From: CAZIHO01 sp964538875
GTDB taxonomy: Bacteria > Pseudomonadota > Gammaproteobacteria > Chromatiales > Chromatiaceae
Assembly: GCA_964538875.1 (NCBI GenBank)
Contig: CAZIHO010000125.1
Location: forward strand, 1 to 9,131
Length of the DNA stretch: 9,131 nt
Reading direction: 5' to 3'
Shown: positions 1-4,935 of the stretch, piece by piece
Layout of the letters: every line of letters starts with the position of its first letter
How positions within the stretch are numbered: the stretch's first letter is position 1
The notes under the pieces: model-generated
Seen by the model: the letters and a program-made list of their open reading frames with translations, nothing else
Databases searched by the model: none
What the model was told of the DNA's origin: nothing
Program-made: the position numbers and the translations under genes

Positions 1-39
1 CAAAATAATCCGGGTGCGCTGGTCAACAAAAGTCTATAC

Positions 40-64
40 TGAAACCTGCGGCTTTCACTTTTTT
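40..64 (+). terminator. Possible weak intrinsic terminator of a gene to the left
   Basis: TGAAA (40-44) pairs with TTTCA (53-57) around a GC-containing loop, and TTTTTT follows at 59-64. The stem is short and AT-rich, so the call rests mainly on the T-run. It would fit a plus-strand gene ending at about base 42, just inside the left edge. Confidence 0.3.
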
Positions 65-300
65 ACTTAAATGACAGTGTAAGCAAGCAAAAAGCCCATT
101 TTTCTGGCTCCTGCTCCAATCCCATTGGGGATCTCCGGGCCCACGCTAGTGCAACGCGATGGTTCGCGCCCCGTCTACCGGCTCGTTCGGGGGGCGCCTT
201 GTGGTGACGGCGGCTTGCCCGGGAATTTCCCGCTCCAGCCTCTCCATCCGTCAAGAGTTCAACCGCGCCCGCCATGGGTCCAGGGGAGGAGGTGGTTTGT

Positions 301-321
301 ATGTGGCGAATCCATCGATAG
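301..321 (+). CDS. Possible six-codon leader peptide (MWRIHR) before the sulfur-globule-like gene
   Basis: The frame is ATG-TGG-CGA-ATC-CAT-CGA-TAG. It is preceded by the strongest Shine-Dalgarno-like run in the region, GGGGAGGAGG at 283-292, eight bases before the ATG. Its stop lies 23 bases before the ATG of the next gene. The ribosome-binding signal is visible; translation and any regulatory role are inference. A G-rich run of this kind can arise by chance in GC-rich DNA, so confidence is low. Confidence 0.25.
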   Translation: MWRIHR

Positions 322-344
322 GCTTAATAGTCCTGGAGTAATGA

Positions 345-764
345 ATGAAGCAACTAACGAAGGCGATCTCGATTGCCGCGGCGCTGGGTCTGCTCGCCGT
401 GCCTTTCTCCGCGAGTCATGCCTGGGGTGGTGGGCCTTGGGGCGGCGGTGCTCCTTGGAGCGGCGGTCCCTGGGGCGGTGGTCCTGGTGGTTGGGGCAAC
501 AACAGTGATTGGTGGAACGACGGTTCCGGTTCCGGTAATTTCGACATGAGCTTCAGCGGCGGCGGCAGCGGCCGCGGTCAAAACAGCTATCGGGGCTATG
601 GTTATAACCAACCCTATTGGGGTGGTTATCCCTACGGCGGTTATGGCCCCTACGGCGGCTATGGCGCGCCCTATGGTGGTGGCTATGGTGGTCCGCCGCC
701 CGTGGGCGGCGCCTACCCGGCGGCCCCGGCAGACATGGGGGCGCCTCCTCCTGCGGGACGCTAG
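345..764 (+). CDS. Exported Gly/Tyr/Trp/Pro-rich protein, sulfur globule protein-like
   Basis: The product has 139 residues. It begins with a clear Sec signal peptide: basic start MKQLTK, hydrophobic stretch at about 7-23, and likely cleavage after Ala26 (SHA|W). The mature part is almost wholly low complexity. It has PWGGG/PWSGG repeats at about 27-50, a short polar segment around NSDWWND and NFDMSF at about 53-70, then PYGGYG/PYGGGYGG repeats and a Pro/Ala/Gly tail. This layout resembles the envelope proteins of periplasmic sulfur globules in purple sulfur bacteria and relatives, which coat stored sulfur. The ATG at 345 is chosen because GGAG (335-338) lies six bases upstream; the ATG at 341 opens a different frame. 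The gene is monocistronic and ends in a strong terminator. Low-complexity composition makes homology uncertain; it could be another glycine-rich exported structural protein. Confidence 0.62.
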   Translation: MKQLTKAISIAAALGLLAVPFSASHAWGGGPWGGGAPWSGGPWGGGPGGWGNNSDWWNDGSGSGNFDMSFSGGGSGRGQNSYRGYGYNQPYWGGYPYGGYGPYGGYGAPYGGGYGGPPPVGGAYPAAPADMGAPPPAGR

Positions 765-772
765 ACTCCAAG

Positions 773-796
773 ACCCCGGCCTGGTCCGGGGTTTTT
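773..796 (+). terminator. Rho-independent terminator after the sulfur-globule-like gene
   Basis: ACCCCGG (773-779) pairs perfectly with CCGGGGT (786-792) around a six-base loop, and the T-run covers 792-796. It begins nine bases after the TAG at 762-764. This is the clearest intrinsic terminator in the window, and it separates the gene from the RRM gene downstream. Confidence 0.88.
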
Positions 797-862
797 GGTT
801 GCAAATGGATGTAAGCAGGGGATGTGTTCCCTAAATCACCCCTCGGCTGGAGGACACGCCAC

Positions 863-1408
863 ATGACCACCCTCTATTTATTTGGTTTTCCGCCCGAGGT
901 GGACGCGGAAGCGGCGCGATTACTCCTGTCTCAATTTGGTACCCTCGATTCTCTTAGTTTTCACCGGGCCGCCCATGATCGCAGCAGGCCGGGCTTCGGG
1001 TTTGCGGATATGCCGCCTCGGGAGGCCCAGGCTGCTATCAAGGATTTGGATGGCCGGCCATTTGCCGGCGCCATGTTGCAGGTACGGGAGGCGAATGCTA
1101 CCGATCAGGATTCCCCGGCGGTCCTGGACACGGATGGCCTGCCCGGTGATGAGGATCTCCTGGTGCTGGCTCGCCCCGGCGGGCGCTATCGTCTGGAGTC
1201 GGTCGAACCCGTGGGAAACCCGGACGGGGACGGCGGCAAGGAATGGTACCGCTACGTATTGGCGGCCGGCCGCTCTCGCATCGTGGGGATCCACAGCGGC
1301 AGTCACGAGGAAGTGACCGCTTATGCACTGGATTGCGCGGAAAATTTCAATTCACGCAGCTTTTCGGGACGCACCGGGCTGGCCTGGTCGTCGTCAAGAA
1401 AGCGCTGA
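863..1408 (+). CDS. RRM-domain RNA-binding protein with an unrecognised C-terminal region
   Basis: The product has 181 residues. Residues 2-77 form an RNA recognition motif, the beta-alpha-beta fold that binds single-stranded RNA. RNP2 is LYLFGF (4-9) and RNP1 is RPGFGFADM (42-50), with the expected aromatic positions. After a spacer rich in Asp and Pro (78-98), residues 98-177 look like a second small folded region: short strands around LLVLARPGGRYRLES, a WYRYVL strand, and a helix-like segment ending in AENFNSRS. I do not recognise that part. The start ATG at 863 has GGAGG at 849-853 about nine bases upstream. An in-frame ATG at 824 exists, but it would add residues outside the RRM fold and lacks such a site. 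Bacterial RRM proteins are usually about 80-110 residues, so this one is about twice the usual size. It converges on the methyltransferase gene. RNA-binding is expected from the family; the target is unknown. Confidence 0.85.
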   Translation: MTTLYLFGFPPEVDAEAARLLLSQFGTLDSLSFHRAAHDRSRPGFGFADMPPREAQAAIKDLDGRPFAGAMLQVREANATDQDSPAVLDTDGLPGDEDLLVLARPGGRYRLESVEPVGNPDGDGGKEWYRYVLAAGRSRIVGIHSGSHEEVTAYALDCAENFNSRSFSGRTGLAWSSSRKR

Positions 1409-1417
1409 TCCGGAGGT

Positions 1418-1441
1418 GCCGCCGTCCAACAGGACGGTGGC
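1418..1441. terminator. Hairpin between convergent genes, possible bidirectional terminator
   Basis: GCCGCCGTCC (1418-1427) pairs with GGACGGTGGC (1432-1441) around AACA, giving a ten-base-pair stem with one G-T wobble. It fills nearly all of the 33-base gap between the TGA of the RRM gene and the TAG of the methyltransferase gene, so it could act in both directions. Neither side has a T-run, so termination strength is uncertain. Confidence 0.45.
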
Positions 1442-2074
1442 CTAAGCCGGCCGGGCCAGTAGGTGATTGTGGATCACTAGCAGATGGCCCTTGGCCTTGG
1501 TCTTTTTTCCCAGGCGCCAGGGTAGTAATTCGGCGCCATACCAGTCCTGGCAGTGGTCGGCGAGCTGCATGAAGGTCTTGCGGCCCGGGTCGGCGAGCAA
1601 GATTTGTTGCACGCCGTTGGCCAGCGCACGCTGGATCAGCCGTTGCAGTTGCCGGGCCAAGTCCGGCCAAAAGCAAATATCGCCGCCCAGGATCAGTTGC
1701 TGTTCGCTGAGCCGTGCAGCGGATATATGCTCAAACTGCTGCCGCTCGGTGCGCATCTGCACCCCGTTAAGTTGGCCGTGGGCATCCGCGTAGGGGAACA
1801 CGTTGCTGTCCGCATCCGTGAGCAATACGTCCGCGCCGAAGCGTTTCGCGCAAAAGGTACCTAGGGCGCCCCAGCCGCAGCCGATCTCCATGATCCGGGT
1901 GCCGGGAGGCAGGGGATGGTCCTCCAAGTATTCCATGATGGCATAGCTGGATTGCCAGATTTGGGTGCCGTGGAGGGTGGGACCTTGGGTATTTTTCCGC
2001 AGGGAGCGGATGACGGGATGCCCTTGGCCAAAAATGAGAATGCCGTGGGCCGTGCGAATGTGGGCACTGGACAT
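1442..2074 (-). CDS. Class I SAM-dependent methyltransferase (COG3897 / methyltransferase-16-like)
   Basis: The product has 210 residues and is a single Rossmann-fold methyltransferase. Motif I, the AdoMet-binding loop, is IMEIGCGWGALG at 61-72. The acidic end of strand 2 is LLTDAD at 84-89. The motif-IV region is ILGGDICFWPD at 128-138, followed by LLADPGR at 159-165. The DPGR element and overall layout recall the COG3897 group, related to eukaryotic lysine methyltransferases acting on proteins such as ETF-beta and elongation factors; the bacterial substrates are mostly unknown. A protein substrate is therefore plausible but unproven. The start at 2074 precedes MSSAHIRTAHG; no strong Shine-Dalgarno is visible. 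It lies downstream of, and on the same strand as, the small RRM gene, with a 155-base gap holding a hairpin. It converges with the larger RRM gene. Confidence 0.8.
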   Translation of the reverse strand: MSSAHIRTAHGILIFGQGHPVIRSLRKNTQGPTLHGTQIWQSSYAIMEYLEDHPLPPGTRIMEIGCGWGALGTFCAKRFGADVLLTDADSNVFPYADAHGQLNGVQMRTERQQFEHISAARLSEQQLILGGDICFWPDLARQLQRLIQRALANGVQQILLADPGRKTFMQLADHCQDWYGAELLPWRLGKKTKAKGHLLVIHNHLLARPA

Positions 2075-2186
2075 GAGAAACCGCTAGCACAGGGATAGAT
2101 CCCCGTTCGCGGTGCGGGGAGAGGTGGGTACCAAGTGGCTCTGAACCAGTGGTCAGGCCCCTGGATGTCCTACCGCCCCGACGTCA

Positions 2187-2218
2187 GCCGCGAATCGCCC
2201 CGGAGGACGACTCGCGGC
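2187..2218 (-). terminator. Terminator-like hairpin downstream of the small RRM gene
   Basis: GCCGCGAATCG (2187-2197) pairs with CGACTCGCGGC (2208-2218), giving eleven pairs with one that is a G-U wobble in minus-strand RNA. It starts 11 bases past the minus-strand stop codon. There is no T-run after it, so it may act as a weak or Rho-assisted terminator, or as a 3' stabilising hairpin between the small RRM gene and the methyltransferase gene. Confidence 0.45.
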
Positions 2219-2229
2219 ATCCTAGCCGA

Positions 2230-2523
2230 CTACCAGCGCGAGCCGCCGCCGCCGTATCCGCCACTGCGGGGCTTCTTCTCTTCGGCCATGTTGACACGCA
2301 TGGCGCGTCCGCCCATGTCCTTGCCATTCTGGGCCAGGGCCTTCTCGGCTGCCTGCTGAGTGGCGAAGGTCACGAACGCAAAGCCCTTCGGCCGCCCCGT
2401 GTCCCGGTCCATGATGAGGGCCAGGTCCTGAATGTCGCCATACTGCGAGAACACCTCGCGGAGCTGGGCGTCATCAGCGGTGTAGGGCAAGTTACCGACG
2501 TAAAGTTTGTTCTGCTGGATCAT
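2230..2523 (-). CDS. Small glycine-tailed RRM RNA-binding protein
   Basis: The product has 97 residues and is a textbook bacterial RRM protein. RNP2 is LYVGNL (7-12), RNP1 is KGFAFVTF (46-53), and a short Lys/Arg/Gly tail (83-97) ends SGGYGGGGSRW. The same architecture is found in the cold-inducible Rbp proteins of cyanobacteria and in many proteobacteria, where they bind RNA and help at low temperature or under stress. The frame is open further upstream to an ATG at 2667, but that extension is not RRM-like. Family members begin just before the first strand, so the ATG at 2523 (MIQQNKLYVGNL) is preferred. No Shine-Dalgarno is visible: the minus strand reads AATCCTT directly before the ATG. 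The leader contains a T-run and an inverted repeat, as discussed under the adjacent intergenic stretch. The methyltransferase follows on the same strand. Confidence 0.9.
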   Translation of the reverse strand: MIQQNKLYVGNLPYTADDAQLREVFSQYGDIQDLALIMDRDTGRPKGFAFVTFATQQAAEKALAQNGKDMGGRAMRVNMAEEKKPRSGGYGGGGSRW

Positions 2524-2568
2524 AAGGATTAAAAAACCAATGCATGTAAGATGGATTGCTTCAAACGA

Positions 2569-2588
2569 GGTCTCTACCAAGCGAGACC
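2569..2588 (-). repeat. Inverted repeat in the leader of the small RRM gene
   Basis: GGTCTC (2569-2574) and GAGACC (2583-2588) are perfect six-base arms around an eight-base spacer, 46-65 bases upstream of the RRM start codon. It could be an operator or a leader hairpin. RRM proteins of this type can be cold-induced through long leaders, but nothing here proves that. Confidence 0.4.
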
Positions 2589-2714
2589 GGCTCTTGCGGG
2601 TTGACCTAAAGACTAGGCTTGCCCTCGACTTTAACGGGGCGGACGGGTCCCGGCCGCCAACGCTCAATCCGAGAACCGTTGCCTAGTGGTGCGAAGATCG
2701 GAGCTATCTCAAGC

Positions 2715-2742
2715 GGGGAAGAATCCCCTGACCCGATGGGTC
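2715..2742. repeat. Two adjacent small hairpins
   Basis: GGGGA-AGAA-TCCCC (2715-2728) is directly followed by GACCC-GAT-GGGTC (2730-2742). Both are perfect five-base-pair inverted repeats. Two stacked hairpins could belong to a structured RNA or a regulatory site. No T-run follows on either strand, so I do not call a terminator. Confidence 0.35.
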
Positions 2743-2974
2743 CCATGATCTGATCAGCCATTACCCAGTTGATTTCCTCAACGCCAAAACAACAGTCGTG
2801 GTGGCGCAGATTCGTTTCCGAGAAATCCAGGGAAGTGCCGCGAACAAACTAGGCAAGAAACTGCGGAAGTGCTTCGGGATAACCTGCAAGAACCATAACC
2901 TTATACCATGGCGACGCAAAAAGATAGCGGTTTATTTGGAATATTTTCGGCGAGGCGCGGACCCGGCCCTTTGG

Positions 2975-2990
2975 CGGGGCGATCGCCCCG
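2975..2990 (-). terminator. Perfect 16-base palindrome just after the response regulator gene
   Basis: CGGGGC-GATC-GCCCCG is a perfect palindrome starting six bases past the TGA (2997-2999, minus strand). Its position suggests a terminator hairpin for the regB-regA operon. No T-run follows in minus-strand RNA, so it may need Rho or mainly stabilise the 3' end. Confidence 0.45.
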
Positions 2991-2996
2991 GTTCGC

Positions 2997-3536
2997 TCAG
3001 CCCTGGGGTGGCCGCTTGGCCAACTTGCGTTGTAGGGTGCGGCGGTGCATCCGCAGAGCGCGGGCAGCGGCGGTGATGTTGCCCCCCTGTTCGGTCAGTA
3101 CCCGTTGGATATGTTCCCACTCCAGGCGCTGCACCGACATGACCTCCTCCTCGGCCTGGTTGGGCATTGCCACCGCCGCGCCGGTCAGGGCGCGCAGGAT
3201 GGCGTCCACGTCCGCAGGTTTGGCCAGGTAATCCTTGGCCCCAAGCTTGATTGCCCCCACGGCGGTCGGAATGCTGGCGTAGCCGGTGAGTACCAGTAGG
3301 GCGGCACCGGGACAGAGGGTCAGCAGCGGCTGAATTAGGTTGAGCCCGGAGCGGCCGCCGAGATTGAGGTCCAAAATCAGGTAAGCCGGCCGGTGCAGCT
3401 CTGCTTGGCGCAGCGCTTGTTCCGGGTCCAGAGCGCCGGCGGCGGCCAGGCCGCGCCGGGTCAGTGCACGGCACAGGACCTGGTTATAGGCCGGGTCGTC
3501 GTCGATCACCAACACCTGAGGCTGGCCGGAATTCAT
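2997..3536 (-). CDS. regA: Redox response regulator, RegA/PrrA/ActR/RoxR type
   Basis: The product has 179 residues, close to the roughly 180-185 of RegA/PrrA. The receiver domain covers about 6-118: acidic pocket Asp12/Asp13 in VLVIDDDP, phosphoacceptor Asp56 in YLILDLNLGG, conserved Thr84 and Lys106. A short linker precedes a Fis-type helix-turn-helix at about 138-175 (EWEHIQRVL, then GGNITAAARAL and MHRRTLQRKLAKR). The segment HRRTLQRKLAKR is near-diagnostic of RegA/PrrA. These regulators control respiration, cytochrome oxidases, photosynthesis, nitrogen or carbon fixation genes in response to redox state. The frame could start earlier at 3566, but the ATG at 3536 gives the family N-terminus and overlaps the kinase stop codon as ATGA, implying translational coupling. 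Its expected DNA site is present upstream of regB and the copper receptor gene. Confidence 0.88.
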   Translation of the reverse strand: MNSGQPQVLVIDDDPAYNQVLCRALTRRGLAAAGALDPEQALRQAELHRPAYLILDLNLGGRSGLNLIQPLLTLCPGAALLVLTGYASIPTAVGAIKLGAKDYLAKPADVDAILRALTGAAVAMPNQAEEEVMSVQRLEWEHIQRVLTEQGGNITAAARALRMHRRTLQRKLAKRPPQG

Positions 3537-4786
3537 GGTAAGCGCAAGCGTTCCAGGGGCAGCCACACCCTGGCCTGAGTGCCGCCCTGGGGTTGGGGAA
3601 TCAGGTCCAGGCCGCCGCCGTAGCGTTCCAAGGTACCTAGGGTCAGGGCCAGGCCAATGCCCATGCCGGCTTGGGATGACTGGGGTTGGCCCAGGGCCGA
3701 CGCCACCTGGGCGGTGATGCCGGGTCCCCGGTCGCTGACGCGGATTTCTAACATCTCATCAAGCTGGCCGGCGTGCAATTCTATCCGGGCAGGGCTGGCC
3801 GCCACCCCGTTATCTACCAGGTTGCGCAGGGCCTGCTCCAGGGAAAGGTCCGGGGCAAGGTAAATATGGGCCAAGCCCGGGTCCAGGGTCAGGCTCAGTT
3901 CGGTGGCTGGATAGAGGGCGCGCCAGCCCTGGACCAGGTCCTTGAGCCAGTGATCGGCGCGGCACTGGAGCCGCTGATCGGCCCGCGCCTGGCCGGCGCG
4001 AATCGCCAGACGGGTGAGGGATTGCTTGCAGGCCTGCACCTGCACCGCCATCAGGTCTAAATCCTCACGCAAGTCCGGCGCCAGTTGCGGATCGGCACGC
4101 CGTTCGTCCACCAGCATGGCGAGGGTGGCCATGGGCGTGCTCAATTCGTGGGCGGTGCCGGCGGCCAGGCTGCCCAGGGACAGGACCCAATCATGGCGCA
4201 GGCTCTGCTCTCGGGCTGCCGCTAGGGCCTGGTCCCGGTCCCGCACCGCCGCCGTCATGCGGGCCACGAACCAGACCGTTACGCCCACCGACACGAAGAA
4301 CGTGAGCCACATGCCCGCCAAGTGCAGCCGTATCGCCAGGGCTTCGTTGGCGATCGACAGCGGCCAGTGGAATTGCCACAGGCCCGAATAGGCCATCACC
4401 GCCAGCAGGCCCAGCGCCCAGGCTTGGCGTTCCGGCAAGCGGGCGGCGCCGATGGCGACCAAGGGCAGCAAAATAGAAATGAGGGGGTTGGTGGCGCCGC
4501 CAGAGCAAAAAATGAACAGAGACCAGGCCAGCAAATCGAATCCCAACTGGGCCACCAGCGGCGGTGCGCCGCCCACCCGGCGCCAGATCAGCGTCAGCCC
4601 GTTGACCAACGCCACCAGCAGCGCCACGGCCAGCATGGGCAGCCAGGGCAAGCTGAGTTCCAGTGCCAGGGGCGCCAACACCAAGGCGGCCAGCATGGCG
4701 GCCAGGGTCAGCCAGCGCAGCCTAAGGATCAGGTCCAGGTCGCCGCGCGGGTTGCCGCCCAAGGCTGGGGACAGGGCAATGGGCAT
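3533..4786 (-). CDS. regB: Membrane redox sensor histidine kinase, RegB/PrrB/ActS/RoxS type
   Basis: The product has 417 residues. About six hydrophobic segments lie at roughly 24-42, 49-66, 80-94, 101-115, 122-138 and 155-176. Between the third and fourth is SGGATNPL (95-102), corresponding to the GGxxNPF quinone-sensing motif of RegB with Phe replaced by Leu. The H-box LAAGTAHELSTP carries the phospho-His213. Cys253 in QVQACKQSL sits where RegB has its redox-active cysteine (Cys265 in Rhodobacter capsulatus). The N-box is NLVDNGVAASP (322-332); glycine boxes are DRGPGI (352-357) and GMGIGLAL (374-381). Cys94, directly before the quinone motif, and Cys275 are further cysteines. The family senses ubiquinone and cysteine redox state and phosphorylates RegA. 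It is first in a two-gene operon, its TGA overlapping the regulator ATG. No clear Shine-Dalgarno is visible before 4786. Confidence 0.88.
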   Translation of the reverse strand: MPIALSPALGGNPRGDLDLILRLRWLTLAAMLAALVLAPLALELSLPWLPMLAVALLVALVNGLTLIWRRVGGAPPLVAQLGFDLLAWSLFIFCSGGATNPLISILLPLVAIGAARLPERQAWALGLLAVMAYSGLWQFHWPLSIANEALAIRLHLAGMWLTFFVSVGVTVWFVARMTAAVRDRDQALAAAREQSLRHDWVLSLGSLAAGTAHELSTPMATLAMLVDERRADPQLAPDLREDLDLMAVQVQACKQSLTRLAIRAGQARADQRLQCRADHWLKDLVQGWRALYPATELSLTLDPGLAHIYLAPDLSLEQALRNLVDNGVAASPARIELHAGQLDEMLEIRVSDRGPGITAQVASALGQPQSSQAGMGIGLALTLGTLERYGGGLDLIPQPQGGTQARVWLPLERLRLP

Positions 4787-4822
4787 CCGGGCTTAGAGAA
4801 ATAATTTCAGCATCGCGGGCGG

Positions 4823-4851
4823 ATTATCCCAGCGCTGTGACCGGCTGTCGT
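4823..4851 (-). promoter_or_regulatory. Candidate promoter of regB-regA
   Basis: On the minus strand ACGACA (4851-4846; 4 of 6 to TTGACA) is followed after exactly 17 bases by GATAAT (4828-4823; 5 of 6 to TATAAT). Transcription would start near 4816, giving a leader of about 30 bases. The -35 element abuts the RegA-type site at 4852-4866. The assignment is by eye against the sigma-70 consensus. Confidence 0.5.
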
Positions 4852-4866
4852 GCGGCAATTTGTCGC
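4852..4866. promoter_or_regulatory. RegA/PrrA/RegR-type operator between divergent operons
   Basis: GCGGC-AATTT-GTCGC matches the imperfect palindrome GCGRC-N5-GNCGC recognised by RegA/PrrA/RegR regulators; with flanks it reads TGCGGC-N5-GTCGCA. It is almost equidistant from the regB start codon (4786) and the receptor start codon (4936). It lies between the -35 elements of both candidate promoters, centred near -43 and -44 from the inferred start sites, an activator-like position. The same locus encodes the cognate-type regulator. The consensus is recalled from family knowledge; binding is inferred. Confidence 0.68.
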
Positions 4867-4867
4867 A

Positions 4868-4896
4868 TTGTGGGCAGCCCCGGCGTTCACTAAATT
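4868..4896 (+). promoter_or_regulatory. Candidate promoter of the copper receptor-tonB-exbB-exbD operon
   Basis: TTGTGG (4868-4873; 3 of 6 to TTGACA) and TAAATT (4891-4896; 4 of 6 to TATAAT) are separated by 17 bases. A start near 4903 leaves a leader of about 33 bases. The poor -35 would suit an activator-dependent promoter, and the RegA-type site ends two bases upstream of it. No Fur-box-like sequence is visible. Confidence 0.42.
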
Positions 4897-4935
4897 AGGC
4901 CTCCTTTCGTACCTAGTCCGTCGCCAAGGATTCCC

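Larger units (their letters stand above)
1..344. other. Gene-free leader region upstream of the sulfur-globule-like gene
   Basis: No convincing gene lies here. Open frames exist on both strands, but their translations are low-complexity and Arg/Pro/Gly-rich, as expected of non-coding GC-rich DNA. The first 110 bases are clearly more AT-rich than the rest. They contain a -10-like TATACT (35-40) without a convincing -35, and a small hairpin followed by six T (40-64) that could end a gene to the left. Frame 1 is open from base 1 to a TGA at 40-42, so the tail of an upstream plus-strand gene is possible but unproven. An inverted repeat CGCGA-TGGT-TCGCG lies at 155-168. A very short frame with a strong Shine-Dalgarno occupies 301-321 and is listed separately. 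Confidence 0.5.
2524..2996. other. Gene-free 473-base stretch with inverted repeats
   Basis: This stretch separates the small RRM gene (5' end at 2523) from the response regulator gene (3' end at 2997). It must hold the promoter of the RRM gene, but I could not assign -35/-10 elements with confidence. Visible structure includes GGTCTC-N8-GAGACC (2569-2588) in the RRM leader, GGGGA-AGAA-TCCCC (2715-2728), GACCC-GAT-GGGTC (2730-2742) and the palindrome TGATCA (2751-2756). From about 2780 to 2950 the base composition is more AT-rich than in flanking genes. A plus-strand frame is open across 2732-3076, but its predicted product is unlike any family I know and its end overlaps the response regulator gene in antisense, so it is not called. 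Confidence 0.5.

Noticed and set aside
155..168. CGCGA-TGGT-TCGCG as a second RegA-type site
   Set aside because: Arms resemble GCGA/TCGC but lack the outer C/G of GCGRC-GNCGC and have different spacing, so I treat it as a simple inverted repeat.
204..221. Sigma-54-like GG...GC element upstream of the sulfur-globule-like gene
   Set aside because: The GG and GC pairs are separated by 12 bases rather than the required 10.
125..508. Plus-strand open frames at 125-508 and 159-341, the latter ending TAATG at the next start
   Set aside because: Translations are composition-driven and overlap the signal peptide gene in another frame. The ATG at 341 leads into the wrong frame, so there is no real coupling.
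2798..3076. Plus-strand open frame with a basic predicted product
   Set aside because: No recognisable domain or convincing ribosome-binding site, and its 3' part is antisense to the response regulator gene, where long open frames are expected by chance.
4787..4935. Fur or Zur operator upstream of the TonB-dependent receptor
   Set aside because: No GATAAT/ATTATC inverted array of Fur type and no Zur-like palindrome. The single ATTATC at 4823-4828 is better read as a minus-strand -10 element.
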